DNA of 64,000 bases from Carallia brachiata (lineage: Eukaryota > Streptophyta > Magnoliopsida > Malpighiales > Rhizophoraceae): assembly GCA_021464245.1 (NCBI GenBank), contig JADCRB010000066.1, positions 5,085,801 to 5,149,800 of the forward strand, read 5' to 3'. The notes below the pieces were generated by a model. It was not told where the DNA came from. It searched no databases and saw only the letters and a program-made list of their open reading frames with translations. This document shows positions 1 to 8,718 of this stretch, piece after piece. Numbering within the stretch: position 1 is the stretch's first letter; the number at the start of each line of letters is the position of its first letter. The translations under genes were made by a program, and so were the position numbers.

Positions 1-711
1 TGACTGCAAGTTAGTGGAATTGGCTTGAGTTACTGCATTTAGCTCAGTTTTGCCATAATCTTCACAGGTCGTCTTTCATAAGTATAAGTCCCTTTGAGCT
101 AGCTATAGGTAGCAGGCCCTTATTTCTAATGATGTGGCTAGGACTAGCTCAGCGGGGAGATTTCCAGTAGCACACCGGTTTGCACGTTCCAAGCAAAAGC
201 GGCTTGAATAGGCCCAGGATAGCTTGAACAAGGTAGTCAAGTAGATGAGAAGGTATGCTGACAGAGGAAGGAGGGATGTGCATTTCCAAGTCAGTGTATC
301 GTGCGCTGGTTCCAAACTATGACGGTCCCTTCACAATGGTGAAGAAAGTTAGCAATGTTGCATACAAGTTGCAGCTCCCAAAAAGGTTAAATATGTATGC
401 AACCTTCCATGTGAACTTCTTGAAGCCCTCCACGAGGAAGTAGGAGATGAGCCTCAAAGGAAACAAGCACAGCGTTCTCCCCTTACAATTAGAACTGAGT
501 TCCAATGTGAAGTCAAAGAATCATAGATCACAGAACGCATGGGCAAAGTAAGAAAAACAGGTGGGTTGAGTACTTGGTGAAGTGAAAAAATGGCCCAGAC
601 AGTGAGGCAAGTTGGGAAAGAGATGTGGCTTTATGGCAGCTTGAGAAGTAGGTGGAAGACTACCTACTAGCTTACCAACGAGAACGTTGGCTTCAACAAG
701 TGGGGGTAGTT
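1..711 (+). pseudogene. Ty3/gypsy pol 3' end: integrase C-terminal part and chromodomain (unit A, degenerate)
   Basis: This is the 3' end of the pol region of the same chromovirus family that is complete at 15,143-21,348; it aligns collinearly with 19,707-20,476. The encoded integrase tail would bind DNA, and the terminal chromodomain would read histone marks. Recognisable in-frame pieces are the YDGPFTMVKKVSNVAYKLQLP block and FHVNFLKP (around 315-430), and the chromodomain with SEASWERD (around 565-630). Several stops interrupt the frame. A 58-bp deletion relative to the complete element sits at 287-291 between two CAAGT repeats. The segment ends in a polypurine tract (AAGTGGGGGTAGT, 699-711) directly before the LTR. 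The element is cut by the window start, so its upstream half is not visible. Confidence 0.85.
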
Positions 712-1578
712 TATTAGTCCCTTGAGCACTTGTCATGCAAGAGGTGATGGCACCTTACACCAATTCTTAGCATGGGACTTTGGAGTGGTTGGGCACTCCT
801 TGAGGCAAGGTGAAAGCTGAGAGGTTTCAATGTAGGCATGGGCCTACAAGTAGGTCCCAAGGTGGAACAAGGCATGGACTGGGCTATAGGTTCATGGGCT
901 TTATTAAATGGGCCATTGCTTGGGCCAAGAGACCCTAACACAAGACTAGGTCTTGGCCAAGTCTGCATGGTACTACATGGCATTGTGTGGCACTGAATCT
1001 CTTGCGATGTGTGGAATGTGGGGACATAATGTGGGACTGTGCGGGTGTGGCTCTATCCTGTGGGCCAAGCATCTGGATAATGCTCATCAGATCGTGCATG
1101 GCTAAGGACCGTGGGTAGATAAGGCTTATCGAGATCAAGTGATGGATGATCGCGAGAGATAAGGCTTATCAGGATCGAGTCGTGGATAAGATCGTGGGAA
1201 GACAAGGATTATTAGCCATGATAGAGATTATAAGGAGATAACATTTATCTCCAAGCCCTAGATAGCTTGCGGTGTTAGCTATAAATAGACCCTATGAGTT
1301 TGTCATTTGTGCTTAGTGAGAGAGAAATCACTCAGAGAGAAAGAGTGAAACACTGTCAAGAACTCAATGACTGGTTCTTTGTATTATTTTAAGTTAAAGT
1401 AATAAAAGATGGGAAAGGTTTCCCATATGCTCTTGTGTCTATCTTGATTGTGTGACTTGTGTGCCTGTTTTCAAAGTTCCATTGTGCAAAATCCTATATG
1501 TGTGAGTTGGCTGAGACTAAATGCGACTTAGTGCCATCACAAGGAAAAAATTTGAGTGAGAAATCTAGCCCTGTGACA
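712..1578 (+). repeat. 3' LTR of gypsy chromovirus, unit A
   Basis: This 867-bp LTR is homologous to 15,143-16,018 and 20,477-21,348. It starts TATTAGTCCC (TG has become TA) and ends TGACA. It is followed by CCTAC (1579-1583), which is both 18S sequence and the target duplication seen on the other side of the insertion in units B and C. Visible promoter parts are a TATA box TATAAATAG (1280-1288) and a polyadenylation signal AATAAA (1401-1406). U3 holds a 40-bp tandem doublet, each copy with GATAAGGCTTATC (1118-1130 and 1158-1170). Confidence 0.9.
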
Positions 1579-2792
1579 CCTACCATGGTAGTGATGGGTG
1601 ATGGAGAATTAGGGTTCAGTTCCAAAGAGGGAGCTAGAGCAATAGCTTCGACATCCAAGGAAGGCAGCAAACATTACCCAATCCTGACGTAGGGAGGTAG
1701 TGACAATAAATAACAATATTGGGCTTTTACGAGTCTGGTAATCTGAATGAGTATAATCTAAATCCCTTAATGAGGTTCCATTGGAGGGCAAGTTTGGTGC
1801 CACCAACCGCGGTAATTCCAACTCCAATAGTGTATATTTAAGTTGTTGTAGTTAAAAAGCTCATAGTTGGACCTTGGGATGGGTCGATCGGCCTGCCTTT
1901 TGGTGTACCTTTTGCCTCCTCCCTTCTACCGATGATGCACTCCTAGCCTTAATTGGCCATGTTGTGCCTCCAGTGCTGTTACTTTGAACAAATTAGAGTG
2001 CTTAAAGCAAGCCTACGCTCTGGTTATATTAGCATGGGATAACATCATAAGATTTCAATCCTATTGTATTGGCCTTCGAAATCGGAGTAATGATTAACAG
2101 GGACAGTCGAAGGCACTTGTATTTCATAATCAGAGGTAAAATTCTTGGATTTATGAAAACGAACAACTGTAAAAGCATTTGCCAAGGATGTTTTTATTAA
2201 TTAAGAACGAAAGTTGGGGGCTCGAAGATGATCAGATATCATCCTAATCTACAGTAAACAATACCGACCAGGGATCGCCGAAAGTTGCTTTTAGGACTCT
2301 ACAGCACCTTATGGCCAATCAAAGCTTTTGGCTTCCAGGGGGAGTATGGTCACAAGGCTAAAACTTAAAGGAATTGATGGAAGGGCACCACCAAGAGTGA
2401 AGCTTGTGGCTTAATTTGACTCAACGTGGGGAACTTACCAAGTCCAGACATAGTAAGGATTGATAGACTAAGAGCTCTTTCCTAATTCTGTGGGTGGTGG
2501 TGCATGGTCGTTCTTAGTTGGTGGAGTGATTTGTCTAGTTAATTCCGTTAACGAACGAGACCTCAGCCTACTAACTAGCTATGTGTAGGTGATCCTCCGT
2601 GGCCAACTTCTTAGAGTGGCTATGGCCTTCTAGGACAAGGAAGTTGGAGGCAATAGCAGGTCTGTGATGCCCTTAGATGTTATGGGCCACATGCGCGTTA
2701 CACTGACATATTCAATAAGTTTATAGCCTTGGCCGACAAGCCTGGGTAATCTTTCAAATTTTATCATAATGGGGATAGATCATTGCAATTGT

Positions 2793-2835
<43 letters not shown>

Positions 2836-2950
2836 TGCATTGACTACGTCCCTACCCTTTGTACGCATTGCCCATCGCTCTTACCAATTGTATGGTCCAG
2901 TGAAGTGTACAGATTGTAGCGATGTTGGCAGTTTGCCGCTGGCAATGTCT

Positions 2951-3017
<67 letters not shown>

Positions 3018-3034
3018 TTACGAAAGGATCATTG
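1579..3034 (+). rRNA. 18S rRNA, 3' part, degenerate (unit A)
   Basis: This is small-subunit rRNA from about nt 342 of the gene to its 3' end, collinear with plant 18S. It begins at the gypsy target site (CCTACCATGG) and ends GGATCATTG at 3034. The length (1456 nt) is close to that expected for this part, so indels are small, but the sequence is not functional. The 530 loop reads CACCAACCGCGG (1801-1812) instead of CAGCAGCCGCGG, and the decoding region reads GTACGCATTGCCCATCG near 2860 where GTACACACCGCCCGTCG is expected. Most changes are C-to-T or G-to-A, as expected for methylated DNA that no longer serves as rRNA. The 5' third of this 18S copy would lie upstream of the retroelement, outside the window. 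Confidence 0.93.
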
Positions 3035-3187
3035 TCGAAATGTCTGCCCAGTGGAAAAACCCGCGAATAAGTTAACATCACAAAACCTCGACGAGGTTGC
3101 GCCAAGGAAATAAAAAATCGAAAGGCAATGCTCGTCACCCCAGGAATGAAGCGAGAGCAAGGCATCGCATCTCCACAATGAGAGTCT
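3035..3187 (+). other. ITS1 (unit A, shortened)
   Basis: Internal transcribed spacer 1 between 18S and 5.8S. It carries the angiosperm-conserved TTGCGCCAAGGAAA core. It is about 100 bp shorter than the unit B spacer (8098-8352): the stretch between CATCACA and AACC is missing. Confidence 0.85.
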
Positions 3188-3348
3188 AAACGACTCTCGG
3201 CAATGGATATCTCAGCTCTCGCATTGATGAAGAACATAGTGAAATGTGATACTTGGTGTGAATTGTAGAATCCTGTGAACCATTAAGTCTTTGAATGCAA
3301 GTTGTGCCCAAAGCCTTTTGGCCAATGGCACGTATGCCTAGGTGTCAC
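3188..3348 (+). rRNA. 5.8S rRNA, degenerate (unit A)
   Basis: Full-length 161-nt 5.8S rRNA copy in its normal place between ITS1 and ITS2. It starts AAACGACTCTCGGCAATGG and ends GGTGTCAC. The plant diagnostic motif is mutated to GAATTGTAGAATCC, and other CpG sites have become TG or CA (for example ATGAAGAACATAGTGAAATG). It is recognisable end to end but has too many transitions in conserved helices to be a working gene. Confidence 0.93.
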
Positions 3349-3552
3349 TCAACATTGCCCACTCCACCCCCAAATCAATAGGGCTGCGTTTGGTGACGGA
3401 AGATGGCCTCTCGTATGTTCGGTATCGCGGTTGGACCAAAAATCATGTCCCTGACAACGTTCGCCTCAACATGGTGGTTGAGAGACCCTCGCACAGTGCC
3501 GTGCAATGGTGTCGTTGCTCTGGACTCTAATAAACCTGACCCTTTCTCATAT
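3349..3552 (+). other. ITS2 (unit A)
   Basis: Second internal transcribed spacer, about 204 bp, between 5.8S and 26S. It aligns along its whole length with 8514-8718 in unit B. The short reading frames inside it are spacer shadows. Confidence 0.85.
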
Positions 3553-3926
3553 CGCAACCCCAGGCCAGGTGGGATCACCCACTGAGTTTAAGCATATCAA
3601 TAAGTGGAGGAAAAAAAACTTATGAGGAGTCCCTTATTAACGGCGGTAGAACCGAGAACAGCCCAGCTTGAGAATCGGGCACCCCCGATGTCCAAATTGT
3701 AGTCTGGAGAAGCATCCTCAGCGGCGGATCAGTCCCAAGTCCCCTTGAAGGGGGCACTAGAGAGGGTGGAAGCTGCGTTGCGCTCGGACCTTACCGATCG
3801 ATGAGTAGAATCCTTTGCAGACAACTTAAATAAGTGACGGGGTATTGTAAGTGGTAGAAGGGCCTTGCTACCATGATCCACTGAGATTCAGTTGTTTGTG
3901 GCTTCGATTCATCCTAACCTCCTCCC
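3553..3926 (+). pseudogene. 26S rRNA with about 3 kb internal deletion (unit A)
   Basis: Large-subunit rRNA pseudogene. The first roughly 245 nt (from GCAACCCCAGGCCAGG through the CAGCTTGAGAATCGGGC block) are fused near 3800-3810 to the last roughly 120 nt (TAGAATCCTTTGCAGAC to the 3' end). The body of 26S, including the GTPase-centre, peptidyl-transferase and sarcin-ricin regions, is missing. It aligns at both ends with the nearly complete unit B copy (8719-12018). The deletion keeps the gene ends and downstream spacer in register, which suggests slippage or recombination inside the unit rather than a random break. Confidence 0.9.
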
Positions 3927-4845
3927 TCAAATCAATTTTCCAACTCTTCTTGGGATGGCTGGGAGGCTAGCGTGTGAACCTGGAAATCTCTAAGTTGCGC
4001 CCCACACAGCATGCTTGATAGATACATAGGGTGTTTGTGGAGGCTCACTATGAGGAACCCTCGACAACACACTTGTACCAAGCACCAAAGAGGTTAGGTG
4101 TTAGCTCCTCCAGCAGAGAGCATAATGGAGTTGTTGGCACTTTGCACTAACTCATTGAATGGGCATGGACATGGGTTGGGCATGTCAAGGGCTTGAAAAC
4201 AGCCAAGGAATGGATTGTTGGCAACTTGAACCATCTTGTTGAATGGGCATGTGCTAGGCATGTCAGCAAGCAGGCTAATGGGAAAATCGACCAAGGTAAT
4301 GGGAAAATCGGCCAAGGCATGAAAATGGCCAAGGAATAGATTATTGGCACCATGAACAAACTCGTTGAATGGCCATGGACAGGGGAGAGGCATGTCAGCA
4401 AGCAAGGTATTGCTAACTTCGGCCAAGGCATTGGCCACCAAAGAGGGATTGAAAATGACAAAAGATTGGACTTGAAGCTTGCTTAGCTCCACTCACGTTG
4501 CTGCTAGCATAAGAGGTTACCATGGGAGGCTAGTATGGCAAGCTAGCAATGGAAGTTAGCCGCGTAAGCTCTCTAACCGTTGCGCCGCACAACATGCTTG
4601 ACTATTGTATAGGGTGGCAACAAAGAGGTTGGGTCCTAGTCCCTCAACCCAAGAGGATGATAGAGTTGTTGTCACCTTGCACAAACTCCCTTGCACTGAC
4701 CCGTTGAATTGGTAAGCAAGGTTATGGGAAGATTGGCCAAGACCTTAGCCACCAAAAAGGGCTTAAAAATGGCTAAGGAATAAACTCAGAGCATGCTCAG
4801 CTCCACGCACGTTGCTGCCAACAGGGGAGGTTAAAAGGAAAGCTA
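3927..4845 (+). repeat. rDNA intergenic spacer, upstream subrepeats (A-B)
   Basis: Spacer after 26S. A block of about 500 bp (about 4085-4600) contains GAATGGGCATG ... GGCATGTCAGCAAGCA repeated three times at spacings of about 85-130 bp, followed by AATGGGAAAATCGGCCAAGG pieces. A shorter diverged copy of the block occupies about 4620-4845. The same arrangement recurs at 12,175-12,910. Small reading frames here are spacer, not genes. Confidence 0.7.
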
Positions 4846-5480
4846 GGAAGGGATGCGAGCAAGGAGGGGAGGCTAGTAGTGCACTGGGGCACATTGGAGT
4901 GCGCACTGCGTCTACCCACCAGCGAGCAGTGTGATGCTCGTTGGACCAACAACACAAGCAGGCATCTCATCGTGCTACACATGTTGGTGCCTCTAAGAGA
5001 GGTTAGCAAGGCAAGCGAGAAAAGGGAGGCTACCAAAGGAGGGAGGCCAACCAAGGGAGGGTAGCAAGGGAGGGAGGCCAACAAAGGGAGGCTAGCAAGG
5101 TAAGCTTGGGAGGGAGGCCAACCAAGGGAGGCGAGCAAGGCAAGCTTAAAAGAGAGGCTAGCAAAGGAGGGGGCTACCAACGTGCTGCACGTCTGCCCAA
5201 TAGCTCGCTAGGGGGAGTAGCGCGTTCACACAGCATGCTGCTTGTTTGTCCTATAGAACGCTGAATCGTGCAGTGCATGCACGCACTCTGGCCAGTAACG
5301 CGCTGCAGGCTGTCGTATAGCCAATAGCTCGCATAGCGTGCTACACATGTTGGTGCCTCTAAGGGAGGTTAGCAAGATAAGCTTGGAAGTGAGGGTGGCC
5401 ATCCATGGGAAGTTAGCAATGCAAACTTGCAAGGGAGGCTGGTTGGCCTGAGGGTCAGCATGCCGGCACCCTGCTCTCAT
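4846..5480 (+). repeat. rDNA spacer, purine-rich GGGAGGCTAGCAAGG subrepeats (A-B)
   Basis: A G/A-rich stretch built from short variants of GGGAGGCYARCAAGGCAAGCTT, densest at 5020-5170. A second motif, CACATGTTGGTGCCTCTAAG, occurs at about 4978 and 5345. Both recur in the second spacer (about 13,066 and 13,294). No coding content is supported. Confidence 0.65.
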
Positions 5481-5989
5481 ACTCATACCCCGATTGGCCT
5501 TCGTTTTTGGGCCAAATGAACAACCACATGAACCGTAATGTTCCCTATACTTTTTTAGAGGTACACACAAAGTTTTATGGGATTCCACCCTTTTTTCTAT
5601 TTTTTAAGATTTTCTGTATTTTTCAACTTTGCAAAATAAAAAAAAAAAATCTGGTTTTTGAAAATTTTCGAATTTTTTCCCAAGCTTTGTTATATTTTTC
5701 TTGATGTTCCCTCAAAGTTTTAGTAAAAAACTCCAAGTATTCAATTTTTAAAGGGGGGTGTGACCACTCAAACATTTCAATGTCTCCCCTTGCCAAAGGG
5801 CCAAATACCCTAATGCTTTTTATGGGGAAGGTGCTTGCCTCACTTGCAACTAGCCTTGCTAGCTTCAAGCTAGCGGGCTTGGGGGCCATGTTGTTTGCAT
5901 CTAGGTTGTTAAAATGATGTGTGGGTACAAAAGGATTAGTGTCGATGATCGGTGGACGAATGCCTTGATATCCCAACCATACCGGGCCC
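5481..5989 (+). other. rDNA spacer, AT-rich element and unique stretch (A-B)
   Basis: A T-rich and A-rich block (about 5575-5745) is conserved at 13,545-13,720 and again at 22,429-22,588, where it forms the doorstep of the satellite array. It is followed by about 240 bp of low-copy spacer containing an almost perfect hairpin, GCTAGCTTCAAGCTAGC (5858-5874). I see no gene. Confidence 0.6.
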
Positions 5990-6320
5990 CCCTCTAATCG
6001 ATCAGTCAATTGGGGGCTCAGTTCGCCCTTTTTGTCCCAAAAAATGAAAGTTTGCCCCGATGTAGGAAAAACTATTGCGAATAAAAAAAAAAAGTGGCCT
6101 TACGATGAAATTCTTTACTAATAATTTCATTTTTCGCTTTGGTTTGTCAATTTTGCCATGAAATATGAAAATTTGCCCCAATGTTGGAAACATTGTCTTG
6201 AATTAGAAAATTGGTGCCGAAAGATGAAATAATTTGTCAATGATTCCATTTTTGGCTCGAACAAAGCATAACCATTAGTGATTGGGGCTGACCCCCATGA
6301 CTTGGCAAGCCAAAAGGTCC
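5990..6320 (+). repeat. Promoter-proximal spacer doublet (A-B)
   Basis: Two diverged copies of a roughly 110-130 bp unit, each with GAAARTTTGCCCC...ATGTWGGAAA followed by a purine-rich tail. They lie directly upstream of the candidate Pol I start. The same doublet is found at about 14,000-14,220. Repeats next to the rRNA promoter are usual in plant spacers, so a regulatory role is an inference from position. Confidence 0.55.
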
Positions 6321-6324
6321 TTTC

Positions 6325-6340
6325 GCAATGTAGGGGCTGG
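6325..6340 (+). promoter_or_regulatory. Candidate Pol I transcription start region, unit B
   Basis: GCAATGTAGGGGCTGG resembles the plant rRNA start consensus (TATA-like box followed by GGGG). It lies about 890 bp upstream of 18S, behind spacer repeats, and sits in the best conserved spacer stretch (shared with 14,285-14,300). The TATA part is weak, as expected in a decayed unit. Confidence 0.3.
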
Positions 6341-7224
6341 GTGCAACGACATCGTTCTTGATCAAAAGTGGGGGATTACTCATGGTTCGACCATTTGATT
6401 GATGTTGTGGGAGCCAAGATATCAAAGTAACTCATCATCTCACACGTTGTTGCGTTGTGGTTGATTGGCAACCTTGACCCCAAATGGTCGTGCCGAAAGA
6501 ACTCCCAACGATGGTTGAGTGCTATGTTGTGCTTCCTTGGCTCATTCAACACGAGGCGGCCCGAGGTGCCCCTATTCATGTCGTGAGGCAACTTTTACCG
6601 ATGCAACGATTGTCCATAACAAAAAATGTGAAAGTTCATGAACGATCTCCCGTGCTCAGCAGCGCGGGCAGCGATTCCCTCGGGTGCTTCCACATTCCCC
6701 ATGCCTCATCAAATTATGTGGGCGTGTGGTACGCTTGGAGGGTTGTTTCTCAGTGTACGTGATTGCGCATGAGTGGTAATAGGATTGAAACGGCTTGCAG
6801 GCTCCAAGCTAGAGCATCCAACTGTTGGCCTCCAATCCTCTAAAAACTTGCACCCAAGTGCTTCTAATTTGCCTCGAGGTAAAAGACAAGGGTTCTTGTA
6901 TTGCATTCCTTGTAAGTCAGAAGTCATTGTGCTGCTTTTGTGCCATCTTGTCATTCACCTCCTCAGGGGTGCTGTGCGAACCTCATGCCATCACCCATGT
7001 CCCTGGCATGCTGATTGCAGTGGCTTTGGTGTACAGTTTGAAGATCGTGCTCTCAGATCTAGAACATTACTCGGACAACAGAACTATCGTTCCATTCCAC
7101 TTTTGCTTCAACGGAGCCTTTGTCTTTCTATAGCACGACTGCCTTGCCCATTTCGTCATTGGCCCCCAAATAATTTGGTTGCATTCGTGCTGTAGGTATG
7201 ATCATAGGCATCGTGAAGAAATGC
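6341..7224 (+). other. 5' external transcribed spacer (unit B)
   Basis: The 884 bp between the candidate start and 18S position 1. It is collinear with 14,301 to about 14,930 in unit C, where its last part is deleted. There are no subrepeats. Short open frames on both strands (for example 6773-7195) do not resemble proteins and are not conserved between the two copies. Confidence 0.55.
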
Positions 7225-7570
7225 TACCTGGTTGATACTGTCAGCAGTCATATCCTTGTCTCAAAGATTAAGCCATGCACGTATAAGTATGAACTAATTC
7301 AAACTGTGAAACTGCGAATGCCTCATTAAATAAGTGATAGTTTGTTAGATGGTACCTGCTACTCGGATAACTGTAGTAATTCTAGAGCTAACACATGTAA
7401 CAAACCCTGACTTTTGGAAGGGATGCATTTACTACATAAAAGGTCGACGTAGGCTCTACCTGTTGCTCTAATGATTCATGATAACTTGACGGATTACACG
7501 GCCAACGTGTCGGCGACACATCATTAAAATTTCTGCCCTATCAACATTTGATGGTAGGATAGAGGCCTAC
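7225..7570 (+). pseudogene. 18S rRNA 5' end up to the retroelement insertion site (unit B)
   Basis: Starts TACCTGGTTGATACTG, the 5' end of small-subunit rRNA, and runs to CCTAC (7566-7570), about nt 342-346 of the gene, where the gypsy LTR begins. This is the only place in the window that shows the true 18S start, so it fixes the insertion coordinate. Decay is visible in otherwise invariant sequence (GATACTGTCAGCAG for GATCCTGCCAGTAG). Confidence 0.93.
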
Positions 7571-7785
7571 GTTTAGTCCCTTGAACACTTAGCATGCTGG
7601 AGTTAGTGGCACCTTATGCCAATTCCTAGCATGAGACTTTGGAGTGGCTAGGCACCCTTTGAGGCAAGGTGAAAGTTGAGAGGTTTTAGCATAGGCATGG
7701 GCCTACAAATGTGTCCCAAGGTGGACTAAGGCATGGATTAGGCTACTGGTTCGTGGGCTCTATCAAATGGGCCATGGGCTTCTGC
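7571..7785 (+). repeat. 5' LTR stump of gypsy chromovirus (unit B)
   Basis: The first roughly 215 bp of the same LTR as at 15,143, in the same 18S position and preceded by the same CCTAC. At about 7785 it breaks off and is joined to 18S sequence from about nt 1040 onward (TTGCTTTTGGGACTC). The rest of the element and the middle of 18S are lost in one deletion. Confidence 0.88.
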
Positions 7786-8097
7786 AAAAATTGCTTTTGG
7801 GACTCGGTCAGTACCTTATAAGAAATTCAAGTCTTTCCAGGGGGAGTATGGTCTCAAGGATAAAACTTAAAAGAATTGAGAGAAAGGCACCATCAGCTCG
7901 TGTTGACTACGTCCCTGTCCATTGTACACACTGCCCGTTTCTCTTGCCAATTTAATGGTCCTGTGAAGTGTTTGGATTGCGGCAATGCGGTCGGTTCACC
8001 ACTGGTAACATTGCGAGAAGTCCATTGAACCTTATTATTTAGAGGAAGGAGAAATCGTAACAAGATTTTCGTTGGTGAACCTGCAGAAGGATCATTG
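7786..8097 (+). pseudogene. 18S rRNA 3' part with further deletion (unit B)
   Basis: Picks up 18S at TTGCTTTTGGGACTC and continues to the 3' end GATCATTG. A second deletion lies near 7888, where GGCACCA is joined directly to TCAGCTCGTGTTGAC; it removes roughly 500 nt between the GGAATTGA block and the 3' minor domain. The decoding region is altered (GTACACACTGCCCGTTTC). It is a dead remnant, but its 3' end is in register with ITS1. Confidence 0.9.
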
Positions 8098-8352
8098 TCG
8101 AAACCTCTGCCTAGCAGAATGACCCACGAACAAGTTACCATCACATGACGCCGTGCGTGCGTCGGTCTAAAGGCAACCACACGTTGCAGTGTCTGTTGTG
8201 AGGCCGACCGACCGCTCATCGGTCACCTTCACGGTGCGAACAACAAAACCCCAGCACAGGTTGTGCCAAGGAAATAAAAAATCGAAAGGCAATGCCTTGT
8301 CAACCCAAGAATGGAGTGTGAGCGGGTCATTACACCTCCACAATGAGAATCT
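8098..8352 (+). other. ITS1 (unit B)
   Basis: Internal transcribed spacer 1, 255 bp, the fuller of the two copies. It keeps TTGTGCCAAGGAAA (8261-8274), a form of the conserved flowering-plant ITS1 core. It is the best sequence in the window for placing the host plant. Confidence 0.88.
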
Positions 8353-8406
8353 AAACGACTCTCAACAATGAATATCTCAGCTCTCGCATCGACGAAGAAT
8401 GTAGCA

Positions 8407-8439
<33 letters not shown>

Positions 8440-8513
8440 ACGAATCATCAAGTCTTTGAACACAAGTTGCACCTGAAGCCTTTTGGCCAAGGACACGCCT
8501 GCCTGGGTGTCAC
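8353..8513 (+). rRNA. 5.8S rRNA, mildly degenerate (unit B)
   Basis: Full 161-nt 5.8S, the best preserved rRNA copy here. The plant motif GAATTGCAGAATCC is intact at 8425-8438, as is GCGATACTTGGTGTG. Transitions such as CTCAACAATGAATATC for CTCGGCAACGGATATC, and a changed AAGTCTTTGAACACAAG helix, argue against function. It lies between ITS1 and ITS2 in normal order. Confidence 0.94.
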
Positions 8514-8718
8514 ACAAAATTGCCCACGCTACTCCCGAATGAATCGGGCTGCGTTAGTTGGTAGAAGATGGCCTCCCATGTGTTCTGCATTGCAGTTGGC
8601 CCAAAAACATGTCCCCGATGACGTTCGCCTCAACAACGGTGGATGAGAGACCCTTGCATAATGTCGTGCCGTTGTGTCGTCACCTTAGACTCTAACGCAC
8701 CCGACCCTTTCTCGCATC
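8514..8718 (+). other. ITS2 (unit B)
   Basis: Second internal spacer, 205 bp, collinear with 3349-3552. It ends at the GTGACCCCAGG start of 26S. Confidence 0.85.

Noticed and set aside
4094..5180. Small minus-strand frames of 104-132 codons in the spacer
   Set aside because: They consist of translated spacer subrepeats and are not conserved as frames in the homologous spacer at 12.2-13.4 kb.
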